From Narthecium ossifragum (lineage: Eukaryota; Streptophyta; Magnoliopsida; Dioscoreales; Nartheciaceae): a stretch of 64,000 nt of DNA. Of this stretch, positions 10,514 to 22,300 are shown piece after piece. Below the pieces are notes generated by a model. That model ran no database searches. It was not told where the DNA came from and saw only the letters and a list, made by a program, of their open reading frames with translations. Location: the NCBI GenBank assembly GCA_963920575.1, contig OY986966.1, positions 16,425,888 through 16,489,887 on the forward strand, read 5' to 3'. Each line of letters starts with the position of its first letter. The stretch's first letter is position 1. Position numbers and translations under genes: made by a program.

Positions 10514-12847
10514 TGTTGACATCGATTTTAGCTAAGGCTAAGTCGACTACATTTGCAGAAGTCCCCGGGCTGAATCCGCACGCACCAAACCCAAATTGGC
10601 TCGTACACAGTCGAGTCCATCCAAATCTCCTACATATCCCCGGTTTTGACGGCATCCTATACAAACTGGAAGAATAAGGGTATTTTGGTAATTTTACCCA
10701 TCCAAGGGTATTTTGGGAATTTAGACCAAAATGCATGTCTAAAATTCCCACTACACTCCAAAATAGCCCTTACATAGCTTTGATGGCATCCTAAATAAGC
10801 TGTGTAAATATAGGGACGTTTTGGTAATTTTTCACCACACCTGGGAAATTACAGAAAATTCCCTGAAATAAATAAGAGAAAAATCCGAAAATTCAAATAA
10901 ACCCAAACAAATACCCGACTTCAAATTTGCCTAAGTCCCGACAAAAATATACGCGCACCACATAATGCGCACACGTGTCCATGACACGAACAGAAATGGC
11001 GTCGCCATGCGTCGCGCTTAAATAACCAAACCGAAAGAGTATTTTGGTCATTTAACCCCAAGGGGAATTTTAGTCATTTCACACCTTCAGGGGTGTGAAA
11101 ATCCGGAACAGAGATATTTCATCTGCGCCGGAGACATTTCGGTCCAAAATATATGACCGATAAAAAAGGATATTTTGGTAATTTACACCCGGCTTGCCCA
11201 GGGATATTTCAGTAAATTTTCCAAAGTATTATATGAAATATTGAAATTAAAATTTAAATAAGGTATTTCGAATATCTGAATATTTGGACAAATATTCAGA
11301 TAATTCAAATCTGAACATTTGAATTTCAAGTTCAAATTTCAAAACAAAATATCTACCCATATAAAATCAGCCAAATCAAAAATATATATCATACTATATG
11401 AGAAATCAGCATCTTCAATTATGGTTGGATTGCATTCTCATACCATATAAAAAATAAAAATAAAATCAGCATCTCTAAATATGGTGGGATTATATGAGCT
11501 ATCCTTATATAAAAGGATTAGCATCAATTAGTATCCCCTAATCAGGATATTCCATCCATATTAAGATCACCTCTCGTGCGTATAAAAGGAGGAGGGTGAA
11601 GGCTGGCAAGGGGGATGGCGTGAAGGCTCTTGGAAACGCCAGGAGGCTGCGCAAGACACCCGGAAGAAAGGTCGGAGTTGGTCGAAGCTAGGTGGAAGAA
11701 CGCTTGAAGGCTGGTCTTGGCTGAAGGCGTTGAAGCTTGGTCGAAGCTGGGTGGAAGAACGAGATGAAGGTTGGTCTTGGCTGAAGGCGTTGAAGCTTGG
11801 TCGAAGCTGGGTGGAAGATCACGTTGAAGCTTGGCTCAAGGCTGTTGAAGAGGCTGAAGAGGTCGGAGTTGGGTCTGAGCTGGGTTCTGAACGGTCTGAA
11901 GGCTGGTGAAGAGAACGGGCTGAAGACTGTCAAGGAAGCTGAGGAAGAAGCCGGTTGAAGGAATTGAAGAAGAGGTGAAAGAAGAAACTGAAGAAGAGGG
12001 TTGAAGACGAAGAGGTTCTGGTGACGTTCCCAAGCTGCGCACCACCGGACGACGTAGATCCAGCCAACACAGCCGGAACCCATCGAGACGCTCGCGTCTC
12101 TGGGTCGACGCTGTAGGAGGCTCGTCGATCCGGTGGTTCAAGCTTCACTCTCTTGCTCGTTACCAGCGGCTTAGGCTTCCAGCAAGGTTGCTCTAGTTTG
12201 ATTCCTCGCCGGCGACGGAGATCGAGCCAAGTCTCTCTCTCTCCCGGCGGCTTTGAAGACAACCTCCCCTGCTTTGATCTCTGTTTCAAACAAACATCTC
12301 CAAGCTTCCAGCCAACGTCCCTAAGCTCTCAGCCGACGTCTTTGCACTCTAGTCGTTGACTTCCTCCGCTCCGGCTACATCCCCGCAGGCGGCGATGTCC
12401 AAACCCAGGCGCTCTCAAGCCTTTAAGCCGACGTTCTCAAGCTCCAGCCGGTGTAATCCCCTGTTCAAGCTGGTGTGCTCCCCAGTTTCAAACCAACTTC
12501 GTCAACGACAACAGAGGTCGGATCTTGTTCTCAAACATTTGCACGGCAACGCTCCCAAGTCCAGCGGATTTGAAGCCCCCTGCGGCAAGAACGGCGTGCA
12601 TGGCGATGAAGGTGGTCTAAAGCCTCACGTGATGCATTTCTTTTGATCTTTTCTTTTATTATAAAATGTTTATTTTTGGATCTAGAATCGGAGGTATTCC
12701 CTACGGGGATGTAAATGATGGATCTGCCTATTTGGCAAATCCAGGGGTGTGGTGCCTACAATTTCCTGAAATGAAATTAAAATATGATTTGTTCGGAAAT
12801 AAAATAGAGACCTCGTCCCGACGAGATCGACGTTTTATCCACGAACA
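10514..12847 (+). repeat. Element A 3' LTR (complete, 2334 bp)
   Basis: It begins TGTTGAC after the PPT and ends GAACA; the end is fixed by comparison with the 5' LTR-PBS junction. U3 (10514-11580) is AT-rich and contains repeated copies of ATTTTGGTAATTT. A TATA box lies at 11581-11588 and the 60-bp minisatellite at 11680-11827. The 3' flank starts GTTTC, which should match the TSD left of the window. Confidence 0.92.
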
Positions 12848-13917
12848 GTTTCATAATCATTAGGAAAATATATGTGCTTATGTTGTTTGATGTTTATGTA
12901 ATTATCCATCAGTCAAGTCAAAGAATTAAACAGTAGACATAAAAATTCCCCCCTTCTGATCTTCTTCTTGAACGACTATTGCAAAAAGAATTTCCACACA
13001 ACTCGAAGAAGCAATTCTCTTTCATTTATGCAGTCAATTAAAAAGTAAGGGGAAAAAGAGGATCGTTTTGTTGTCCCATGAACGGGGAGAGAAAATAACA
13101 GAGAGAATGAGAATGTTGAGACAATGTGTATTCCTCTGTGCAGGCCTCCTGAGAATGAGAATGTTGAGACAATGGAGGTATCATTTCTAGCTACATTGCC
13201 ACCTAAAATCCAATTCAATCAATGAAAGGAAAGCTTATTATTTCGCATGCCAGTACCAACAAAAACCACAATTACATCCTACATAGTCCAAGGAAACTAC
13301 AAGTTGGTCCAAATAATAACCTACAAATCAAAAATTTAGGATGCTGATGCATCAAAGTGGGGATTTCATGCAAATTGTGAGAAAATCAATACAACCACAA
13401 CAAAAAAAATAACCTACAAGTGACTTGGTGGAGATTAGAATGAACCTTTGATCTCCACCAATAGCTGCAGCCTCTGCAACTTATCTTCACTAATACATAC
13501 AGTCCAATATGGTTCACATTGAGCTTAATATACAGAGGATGGACATATACCTTCCCAGGGCAGCAATTATGACTGACTGAAAAAAAGATAGGATTACTTC
13601 GGTTGAAGAGAAAGAGAGCAGATTCCCAAACTTTGAATTCTTATCTGTCAGTGTGTTGTCACTTCCATCAGTGCCTTGTCCCCTTACTTGGCCAATGGCC
13701 CATCCCTCCATGCCATTGAATCGCATGCTGCCAAAGTAGCTCCAATTACTACGTCATTGTGCTGCTGCCCACAACATGCCACATGGATGATTCATTTTTG
13801 TTGTCCTGCTGCCCACAACATGCCACCTGCAAGGCATGATATTTTGCTATCAGTAGTGCTATCCAAATAGCCCAATTAATTTGATCCTTTTCTCCTGGCT
13901 GCTTGGTTGCTTCATGA
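12848..13917. other. Harbinger interior, no gene seen
   Basis: AT-rich sequence with no protein homology I recognise. Short direct repeats are present: GAGAATGAGAATGTTGAGAC at about 13105 and 13153, and CTGCCCACAACATGCCAC at about 13763 and 13810. It probably represents non-coding transposon interior downstream of ORF1. Confidence 0.4.
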
Positions 13918-15055
13918 TCAGCGGTTTAGAAGCTTATTTACTTCCTTCTCTAGCCACGTATCTCGTAGATTATTATTTAAAAGAGACATGAAGAACTCTC
14001 TAATTGACTGTTTATGGAAGACAACATCCAACATGATAAACTTATCATCTATCATCCTAGGCAGGCCCTTGGCCACCTCCATGCAACGCTGAATGGAGAA
14101 TTCAGAGAGTCTATCAAATTGCATTTGTTTCATGCCAAGCTTGCGCTGCAATTGTTGCGCAATAACGTGTACTATATCACGTTCGTCTTCACCCCTATTC
14201 TTCTTACCTTTCTCTCATTCTCTTGCCGCCGACGCTTGCTTCCGGAAGAACCAGACACATCCGCGCCGGTGGTACTACCTCCATGTGTAGGATGCGCTTC
14301 TGGCGTGACTTGTTCTATCGGGCCGTCAGGGTATGGTTCACGCGTTGCATCCGCATAGGACGTCGGCATGGAATTCATCGTATAATATGCAAAGCCATCA
14401 CCGATTTGCATCTGAGACACACGTGATGGATGACATCGAGGTGGAGGGGATTGGGAATCTGCCGGAGTATCTGAGGATCCAGTGCTCTCTGATTCGACAT
14501 CTTTCCTCCCATTGACAGATGATTCTGCAAACTCACCGTTGGCGGTATTCTTGCAAGTTAGGAAATCCATGATTTCCATGAATTTATAAGTCTTCCCTTT
14601 GAGGGCTTTGAACTTCCTATTCATCTGAACATATGCAAAAAAAAATGAATGAAGAATGAATTCAATAGATTTCGTGAAACTAATTTATGAAGCATTCGGT
14701 TCAGAAGATATACCATAATCATCTCATTCCAAGCATCGTTATTTGGTGCAGTTGGTATATCGGTCAGCACTTTCCAACCCCATCCACTGATAAGCAGGAG
14801 CTCTTTGTAGCACGCATGCCTTTTCTTCAAAGTTTTCCATCTACCCTTCAGGCTGTCCAAATCCAAACCCTTGCTCATAGTCTTGTTGAACTCCCGTAAA
14901 ACATCCCTTCATGAATTTTTCAGGAAAATACCTTGCGACATATTCCCCTTCAGTTGTTCTGTCCTAAGCAGTTCCAAGAAACACTCGTCCTCAGCTTCAA
15001 TCCAATTACTTTTCCTTACATTCGCATCGTCATTTTCGTTGACCCTCCTCGCCAT
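13918..15055 (-). pseudogene. MYB/SANT-like ORF1 of PIF/Harbinger transposon (broken)
   Basis: In Harbinger transposons the MYB-like ORF1 protein binds DNA and helps the transposase enter the nucleus and cut. Here exon 1 starts at ATG 15055 and encodes NWIEAEDECFLELL, then LDSLKGRWKTLKKRHACYKE and WNEMI: a trihelix-like Myb/SANT domain of about 95 residues. A candidate intron lies at about 14625-14687, with GTATAT and CAG edges on the minus strand. Exon 2 (14172-14624) is Ser/Pro-rich and ends in a basic KRRRQENERK tract. The usual C-terminal module (CMEVAKGLPRMIDDKFIMLD) lies at 13918-14151 in another frame. One TGA near 14916 and a frameshift near 14160 inactivate it. Confidence 0.75.
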
Positions 15056-16188
15056 ATTTCTGACGTGATATAAATAACGAAGAGCAAAAAAGAATGTGAA
15101 AATGCAAATGGTGATATCATCCTATGAGAGACACATTGACATGCATGTATAGTTACTTTCATGAAGCTTTGATGTTCAAAAGGAGCTATATGTAAGAAAT
15201 TAACAACTTAATTATATAGTATTTACTGCTTAGTACATGCACACTTGCAAGTAATAAGGGATGTACTGAATCCTCAACATAGGATTAATAGCATTTACTG
15301 GTTAGTACGCACTACAAGGTAACAAGCCAATTCCAGTATTATAACTTTGCAACAAGCTTCACATTTGCAGGTAGCTAGATAGTAGCTACAAGCAATTGCA
15401 TTGGAAAACAAAAGAGTAGGTCTCGATACAACAACATCATATCGGTGGATACCCTAGCCTTGCTGCGAATCCAAGGCCTCAACAACTAGAATCCGAATCC
15501 ATCTCAAAGATTCAAGAAAACCGATACGGAAAGTGAAATTACCAACACAAATCACCAGGCAAGGGGAGGACGAGTGACGAATTCAAACCTAGGATCGGTC
15601 TGGGAAGGAGTGCCGCAGGCGGTTACGATGGGGATGGCGAGAGATCCGATAGGAGGGAGGAGCCTCACCGTCGGCTTGGGTGTTACGCTGACGATGGAGG
15701 GAACTCGGACGGTGGGGTAGAGGAGATGCGGCCTTCCACTAGTTTGGCGGCTCGGCAAGGACCTCGCAAGATGTCGGAGAGCGTCAAAGTGGAAGATGGA
15801 GAGGCTGGGTAGGGGTTAGGTTGATGGGTTGATGGGTTGTTGGATATGAGAGATGGAGGGAGAGAGGGAGAGAGAGTGGTGGTGCTGGTGGTTGCCGGAG
15901 AGGACGCCGGAGGTGACGGGGGTTCGCGAAGATGGACTTTGGCCGGCGAAGAAGGCTGCAACGGCTAGAGCTTCTGGCTGGAGGTCGAGAGGCTAGATCG
16001 AGGGTGGGATGGTGAAGATGGAGACAAGTTTGCACGACAATCAATAAAGCCAGGATTGATTGCGATGTCAGCTGAACCCGGGATAGGAGCGTTTAACCCG
16101 AGATAAATATATTCCGGTATTGCAATCCCATTTATTCTAATCCCGGGATAAAGGTATCATTTGGCTGCTATCCCAGGATTAGAGCAAC

Positions 16189-16235
16189 CAATCCCGGGAT
16201 AGCTTATCCCTATCCTTCAACCAAACCATGCCTTA
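16189..16235. repeat. Right terminal inverted repeat and TTA target of the Harbinger element
   Basis: The end reads CCAAACCATGCC then TTA. Tourist/PIF elements typically show a GGnnnnGTTTGG-type TIR beside a TWA target. The partner end is not in the window, so the duplication cannot be confirmed. Confidence 0.5.
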
Positions 16236-16555
16236 GGGTTTTGAGAATTGATTTCAATATTTCCTGGTAAATTCCATGTGGTTCGACTCTGGACCTCACC
16301 GCTATTCTACCCAGTAGTGTAGTGATTGAATATGAATTATAAATTTAATATTTGATTGAAATTTGCCGCGTTTTAATGACACAATTTTGCGAATGATCAG
16401 ACACACGACACAACCTAACTACAATGCACACACACTACATATCGGATTTCACACCACATGCTTGACTTAGATAGATACAATGAATCTTTAATTACATGGT
16501 ATATATATTCTTCTTGTTTGATTCCATGCCGCCTATGATATAGTGCATTGAGACT
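16236..16555. other. Unassigned AT-rich stretch
   Basis: No ORF with recognisable homology. The phrase CATGTGGTTCGACTCTGGAC near 16275 resembles the R-U5 boundary of plant LTRs, so a small LTR remnant is possible but unproven. Confidence 0.3.
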
Positions 16556-16832
16556 TCCTAGGTGATCTCTTGTTGTTATGGGCTTCCCTCCTAGGTTGAT
16601 TGGTTGGGTGATGGCATGTGTAGAGGGACCAAGGTTCGCCTTTATCCTAAATGGGAGACTCCATGGTCACGTGACTTCTAGATGCTGATTTCGTCAAGAC
16701 GATGCTTTATCTCCTTGCCTATTTTTGATTGTCTAGGAGGTCTTTCGAGATTGCTCAAAGATCTGTCCTCTGGTCTTGAAGGCCTTACTGTCACTGGCTT
16801 GAGCTTTGGACTGTCACACTTACTCTACGCAG
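16556..16832 (+). pseudogene. LINE (L1-type) reverse transcriptase fragment
   Basis: Reading forward gives RLIGWVMACVEGPRFAFILN followed by GRLHG, then a decayed F-R-Q-(G)-D segment with LSPCLFLIV, and after a frame change SHLLYA. This is the order of the central RT motifs of plant L1 LINEs, ending at the first residues of the YADD catalytic box. At least three stop codons are present. The frame breaks at about 16832, where Athila pol begins. The 3' part of what is probably the same LINE resumes at 22301. Confidence 0.65.
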
Positions 16833-16834
16833 AA

Positions 16835-19247
16835 CATTGCCTTTTCTAGACCAGATTTTAGAAAGAGTAGCTGGACATCCTTTTTATTGTTTTCTCGACG
16901 GTTATTCTGAATATTATCAGATTGAGATTGCTTTAGAGGATCAGGAAAAAACTACTTTTACATGTCATTTTGGTACTTATGCTCTCCGTAGAATGCCATT
17001 TGGTTATGTAATGCTCTTGCTACTTTTCAGCGTTGTATGATGAGTATGTTTGCTGATATGATCGAGGAATGTATGGAAGTATATATGGATGACTTGACTG
17101 TATTTGGTAATACTTTTGATGCATGCTTGCAAAACTTAAAGAGAGTCTTGAGCAGGTGTGAGGAGAAGAACCTTGTGCTTAATTGGGAAAAGTGTCACTT
17201 CATGGTGCCCTCAGGCATTGTGTTGGGCCATATTGTCTCTTCCAAAGGCATTGAGGTAGATCGATCAAAAATCGATCTCATCTCAAATCTTCCTGTGCCA
17301 AAGACCGTTAAAGATGTTAGATCCTTTCTAGGGCATGCTGGTTTTTACAGGAGATTCATTCAAAATTTTTCTGCCATTGCTCGTCCTTTATGTAATATGT
17401 TGATAAAGGATACCCCTTTTGAGTGGACTATTGATTGTCAGAAGGCTTTTCAAGCCTTGATTGATAAATTGACTTCCGCACCTATTGTGCAACCACCCGA
17501 TTGGAGCCTTCCTTTTGAATTGATGTGTGATGCAAGTGATTTTGCTGTGGGAGCTGTTTTAGGACAGCGAAAAGATGGTAAACCTCATATTATTTATTAT
17601 GCTAGCCGAACCTTGAATAATGCATAGATTAATTATTCTACCACTGAGAAAGAACCGTTGGCTATAGTCTTTGCATTAGACAAGTTTCGTGCTTATTTGA
17701 TTGGTTCCCCTATCACTATTTTCACTGATCATGCCGCGCTCAAGTACCTTCTCACCAAGAAGGATGCTAAAGCGCGCCTAATTCGTTGGATATTAATCTT
17801 ACAGGAATTCGATATCTCCATCAAAGATAAAAAGGGCGTGGAGAACGTTGTCGCTGATCACCTATCAAGGCTGATGGTGGAAGTAGCGGAAGATGAGCCA
17901 CCAATCATGGATGACTTCCCTGATGAGCAACTCTTTTCAGTTGCAAGACTGCCCTGGTATGCGCACATTGCTAATTACTTAGCGACAGGTGAGATCCCTT
18001 CCTTTTGGAGTGCGCAGGATAAGCGTAGATTTTTTGTTGAGGTAAAGAAATTTTATTGGGTTGATCCTTGTCTGTTTAAGTATTGTCCTGACCAGCTTAT
18101 GCGGCGGTGTGTCCCTGATTATGAAATCGAAAGCATCATTACATTCTGTCACTCTCATGCATGTGGAGGCCATTTTTCGATGAAAAAGACTGCTGCTAAA
18201 ATTCTTCAATGTGGTTTTTACTGGCCTACTATGTTTCATGATGTTAATATTTTCTGCAAATCCTGTGATAGATGCCTAACACTAGGAGCTTTATCTAGGA
18301 GACATATGATGCCTTTGAACCCCATTCAAGCTGTAGAGATTTTTGATTGTTGGGGTATAGACTTTATGGGACCCTTTCCTTCTACTTTTGGTTATTTATA
18401 TATATTGCTGGTTGTGGAATTTGTTTCTAAGTGGGTGGAGGCTATTGCATGTCGAAATAATGATCATTCTACTGTCATTAAATTTCTTAAAGAGCATATT
18501 TTATCCCGGTTTGGTACTCCTAGAGTTATTATTAGTGACCAGGGATCACACTTTTGTAATCGCTCCTTTGAGGCTTTGATGCGCAGGTATGGAGTGACAC
18601 ATAAGATTTCCATTGCTTATCATCCACAGACGAATGGCCAAGCTGAATTAGCCAATAGAGAGATAAAGCAAATCCTGGAAAAGACAGTGAGCCCCAACCG
18701 AAAGGACTGGTCCTTGAGGCTATCAGACGCGTTGTGGGCCTATCGCACTGCCTACAAGACTACCCTGGGGATGTCGCCGTTTCGCCTTGTTTATTGAAAA
18801 CCATGCCATCTTCCAGTCGAATTAGAACATAAGGCATATTGGGCTATTAAGTCATTAAATCTTACTTTGGATGCTGCAGGTCAGGAACGAAAACTCCAGC
18901 TGTCTGAGCTAGAGCAACTAAGGAATGATGCTTATGAGAGTTCTAGGATTTTCAAGGCAAAGACAAAGGCCTAGCATGACAAGAAGATCTTGCGGAAGAC
19001 GTTTCAAGTCGGACAGCAAGCTTATCTGTATGACCCACGCCTGCATCTTCATCCTGGGAAGCTGAGATCACGCTGGACAGGCCCCTTCACCGTTAGTAGA
19101 ATATTTGAGAATGGGGCTGTGGAAGTTGAAGACCCAAAGGATGGGAGGTTATTTACGGTTAATGGACAGCGTTTGAAACAGATTCCAGAGAAAGCAGACC
19201 CTGAGGAGCACACTGTTTCTCTCGTAGACCCTGTCTATGAGGGATGA
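16835..19247 (+). pseudogene. pol: Athila pol fragment: RT, RNase H, integrase
   Basis: RT starts at PFLDQILERVAGHPFYCFLD and includes the YMDD box near 17085; RNase H (PFELMCDASDFAVGAVLG) and integrase follow. The integrase keeps an HHCC zinc-finger region (about 18140-18270) and a core with [17 protein letters not shown] and [11 protein letters not shown], so the D, D and E residues remain. Lesions relative to element C are a one-base deletion near 17007, TAG near 17626 (for CAG), TGA at 18795-18797 (for GGA) and TAG near 18972 (for TAC). It still has the A missing from element C near 35110, so it helps define that lesion. Confidence 0.88.
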
Positions 19248-20474
19248 TCTTTCTCCTATCTATCATTTCCCTTTTTGATTAGGATAGTTTGTTTTAGTTT
19301 GTTTGCTTTTGTTTTCATTTGTTTTTGTTTGCTCTCTTATTTTTTAGGATGTTGGACCACCGTTTTCCTTGCTTGAGGAATTCGACCACTATTCTGGAGA
19401 TGAGAAATTCGGCCACCATGAGGAGCCTTGAGGAGATAATCGATATTCTGTCAGGTGGCCTCGCTCTTATTTCGATTTCCTATTTTTCTGTCATATATGA
19501 AAATTCAGCCAACACCCTTCTGCTTAATTACATGATTAACACACATTGAGGACAATGTGAATTTCAGGTTGGGGGGTGTAGGGATGCATGACCTTATGCA
19601 TGCTACCTTATTGAGTTTAATAGTGTTGAATTGATTATGCTACTAGAAATTGTACATGAGCTGAAATTTTTATGCTTATTATGCATGTTGCTTTCATATG
19701 GATTGACCAATACATTGATTGCATGCATGATAACCTGAACGTATAACATCATGTGATCCACACACGAACACTTTATGTGCAGTGGTAATTATACTCACTA
19801 GAGGAATGAGCATGCTATTGTCCATCGAGACCATGATTTCAACATTAGCTAGTGTTGAGTATTGCATGCAGAGAAAAAAAAAACAGAAAAAGTTCTGGAG
19901 CTTGATAAAGCTGTGCCTAAAAAACTATTAAGTGATCTACTGAGTAACTGGGTGTTCTTGCCTCAGGAAGCGGGGAGCTCGCGTAAAAAGGTAGAACCAC
20001 TTATAGCTATAAAAAAAACTATTAAGTGATTTGCTAAGTAACCGGGTCTCTGCGCCTCAAGAAGCGGAGAGTGCTCGCGTAAAAAGGCAAAGTGTCTGAT
20101 GGTTGAAAAAAAAAACAAAGAAAGAGCATGCTATACTTAAAGTGCGAGGGTTGGATGATTGGTCATGAAGATAGTAGTGTGTTTGGACTAATGGTTGGTA
20201 GAAGTTGCCTCTGCACGTAACATTTATTTGTCACGTCACATGTGTTCTTCTGGATGGTGATTAGCATGTTTGATGTGTAGAAGTTAATTTCATGTGTTGG
20301 TAGTATGTGTATGAGTATAAGAAATTTTCATGCTCTGTACTGGATAAAACACTATTGACTTGATATGGTAGAATTTTTATCATGCATGTCTACATCCTTG
20401 AACCGTTAGTGTGCTTAATTATATTCTATGTGCTTTGAATTGCTAGAGACTAGCAATAAGCTGGTTGGGGGGTG
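19248..20474 (+). other. Athila 3' non-coding region (no env ORF)
   Basis: About 1.2 kb between the pol stop and the LTR, colinear with 36675-37904 of element C. It holds two imperfect units of about 80 bp (around 19928-20010 and 20025-20105), each with GTAA(C/T)(C/T)GGGT and CTCGCGTAAAAAGG, next to A-tracts. It ends in the polypurine tract CTGGTTGGGGGGTG. No envelope-like frame is present. Confidence 0.7.
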
Positions 20475-22300
20475 TGATGAGTGCATGAAAGTGCACTCTG
20501 AACAGTCTTATAACCATCTAAATTGCTAGATTATTATCCTTAATCAGCATCTTTATTACTATTTTTATATCTATATGTTGCTTCACATGGTTGTTTGGAA
20601 AATGCAGGAAATTGGAGCTAAAAGAAGCTGAAAAGAGTATATGGATCAATTTCAAAAATTAATCTGTACCTGCTCATGAAGAACCAGATGATGTGCCACA
20701 TATGGTTCGAAAGCTCTCGAAGTCTAGATTCTGGAGAATTTTACGGTTCGTTATTCCGAGTTTCCTAGAGGAAGATACGGCAATTTCAGTACCGATGCGC
20801 AGTCTGAATGGCAGAAAGGAAAATAAGCTGGAAGTCCGAGCGATCCGCCGATCGATCGGACCACGCAAAAACGTGACAGAACATGTGTTTTTCAGCCACA
20901 ACGCTTCCGATCGATCCCTCCATCCCTCCTATGGGGTCCGATCGATCCGACACCAATGGTCCGATCGATCGGACTCGGAAAAAGCCAAAAACAGCGGTTT
21001 TTTACTCAACCGATCGATCCAACACTCATAATTCGATCGATCGGACTTGGGAATTAAAGGGTGACAGAACGTATGCTTTTTAGAGGAACACAGTTCGATC
21101 GATCCATCCATCGATCGGACTCGGGAATAGCCAGAGACGGAGGATTTTTACGAAATCGATCGATCCAACTCCATTAGTCCGATCGATCGGACACGGGCGA
21201 AGTTCGAAGTTGAAGATTTTAACGCATCCGATCGATCCAGCACCCCGAGAAGGATCGATTGGACATTCCCAGTGAATTAAATCAACGGTTTAGATCAAAT
21301 CCGTTGATGGAGAGACTTTGGGGCTATAAATAGTACTCTTTTTAGAGTTTGACGGGGACTTGTTGGACGTTTTTGGAGGCTTTTTCTGGACGTTCTCCAA
21401 GGGAAGAAGATGAAGACATCTCCATCCATGGCCGAGTAATCCGTGGGCATGGCGGACGGATGATCTAGCGAGGATTAGGGTTTCTTCTCCAACAATGGTT
21501 TATAGTTTTTAATCTTTATTGTTAAACTCTTTTCTATGTATTGGATCTTCAAATATTATTTTCAGATTATAGATTTCTATGTGGATGATTAATATTATGA
21601 ATCCAGTCATGCTTCTTTCATGATCTTATAATCCCATAGTCTTCTCTTTTGATTCTCCTACCGAGTCCTGCGAGACCTTTGCTATACATTGCCCGTAGTG
21701 ACAGCTGGTATTGTATATTCTTAGGGATCTGGTAAGACAAGGTTGGGGCTCTATCCCGTGAAATCTTTGCTATGCATTGCCGATTGTGAGAGTTGGTATT
21801 GTGTATTCTTAGAGATCTGGTTAGATAGAGTTAGGGCTTTGTCCTGATGAACTTTTGCTGCGCGTTGCCGGTAGTGACAGCCGGTATCGTGTATTCTTAG
21901 GTTTGGTTGGATGAAGTTAGAACTATGAAAAGGAAGAACCAATCGTAGGAAGATATATTTATATATTTTATCAGATTCATAATTCTATATCTTCCGGTTA
22001 AGGTGATTGGGATGTAAATTCTTTAACTGAGTATTATATGAACCATTGAGAAGAGAAGAACCTAAATCCGAATGAAGTGATTCCTGAAGCCTAGCCTTAT
22101 CAAAAGCATGATATCTTTAGTTAACCTTACATTATCATTAATCCTTTGATCTAATTTAATTTAGTTAGCTCTCTTGATTGTCTTCAATATATTATTATCT
22201 GTATTTCTGGATCCTTTCTGCTTGTCTCTCTGTGGGATTCAACCTCTCTTATGCTGTACTGCACCGCGACCGCTGTGCTTGACACATTTGAGCGACATCA
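20475..22300 (+). repeat. Athila 3' LTR of the truncated copy (1826 bp)
   Basis: It begins TGATGAGTGCATGAAAGTGC after the PPT and ends GAGCGACATCA, like the LTRs of element C. U3 contains the GATCGATC array (about 20843-21270), with a TATA box TATAAATA at 21325-21332. It is visibly more diverged from the LTRs of C than they are from each other. Confidence 0.9.

Larger units (their letters stand above)
1..12847 (+). mobile_element. Element A: Tat-type LTR retrotransposon with gag but no pol (TR-GAG/LARD-like)
   Basis: Two LTR copies (1-1755, and 10514-12847 of which 11093-12847 aligns base for base) flank about 8.76 kb of internal DNA. A PBS-like site follows the left LTR and a purine-rich tract precedes the right one. 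The internal region encodes a broken gag of Ty3/Gypsy Tat type, but I found no protease, reverse transcriptase, RNase H or integrase motif in any frame. This is the arrangement of non-autonomous TR-GAG or LARD elements, which depend on an autonomous relative for replication. About 34 differences in 1755 aligned LTR bases (hand count, 1.9%) suggest a fairly recent insertion. The first roughly 580 bp of the 5' LTR and the left TSD lie outside the window. Confidence 0.85.
12848..16232 (-). mobile_element. PIF/Harbinger DNA transposon, right part
   Basis: The segment contains a minus-strand MYB-like ORF1 pseudogene of Harbinger type. It ends at 16232 with a TIR-like end (inward reading GGCATGGTTTGGTTGAAGGA) followed by TTA, the usual 3-bp Harbinger target. 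No matching left TIR is seen between 12848 and 13900. The simplest reading is that element A inserted into the transposon and the other half lies beyond the window. No DDE transposase is visible in this part. About 16075-16200 has several ATCCCGGGATA-like subterminal motifs. Confidence 0.6.
16833..22300 (+). mobile_element. 5'-truncated Athila copy (Ty3/Gypsy)
   Basis: It aligns with element C from its RT domain (16835 matches about 34264) through pol, the 3' non-coding region and a complete 3' LTR ending at 22300. The 5' LTR, leader, gag, protease and the first part of RT are missing, and the left edge joins directly to LINE RT sequence. No TSD can therefore be tested; the right flank starts CAACT. 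Confidence 0.88.
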
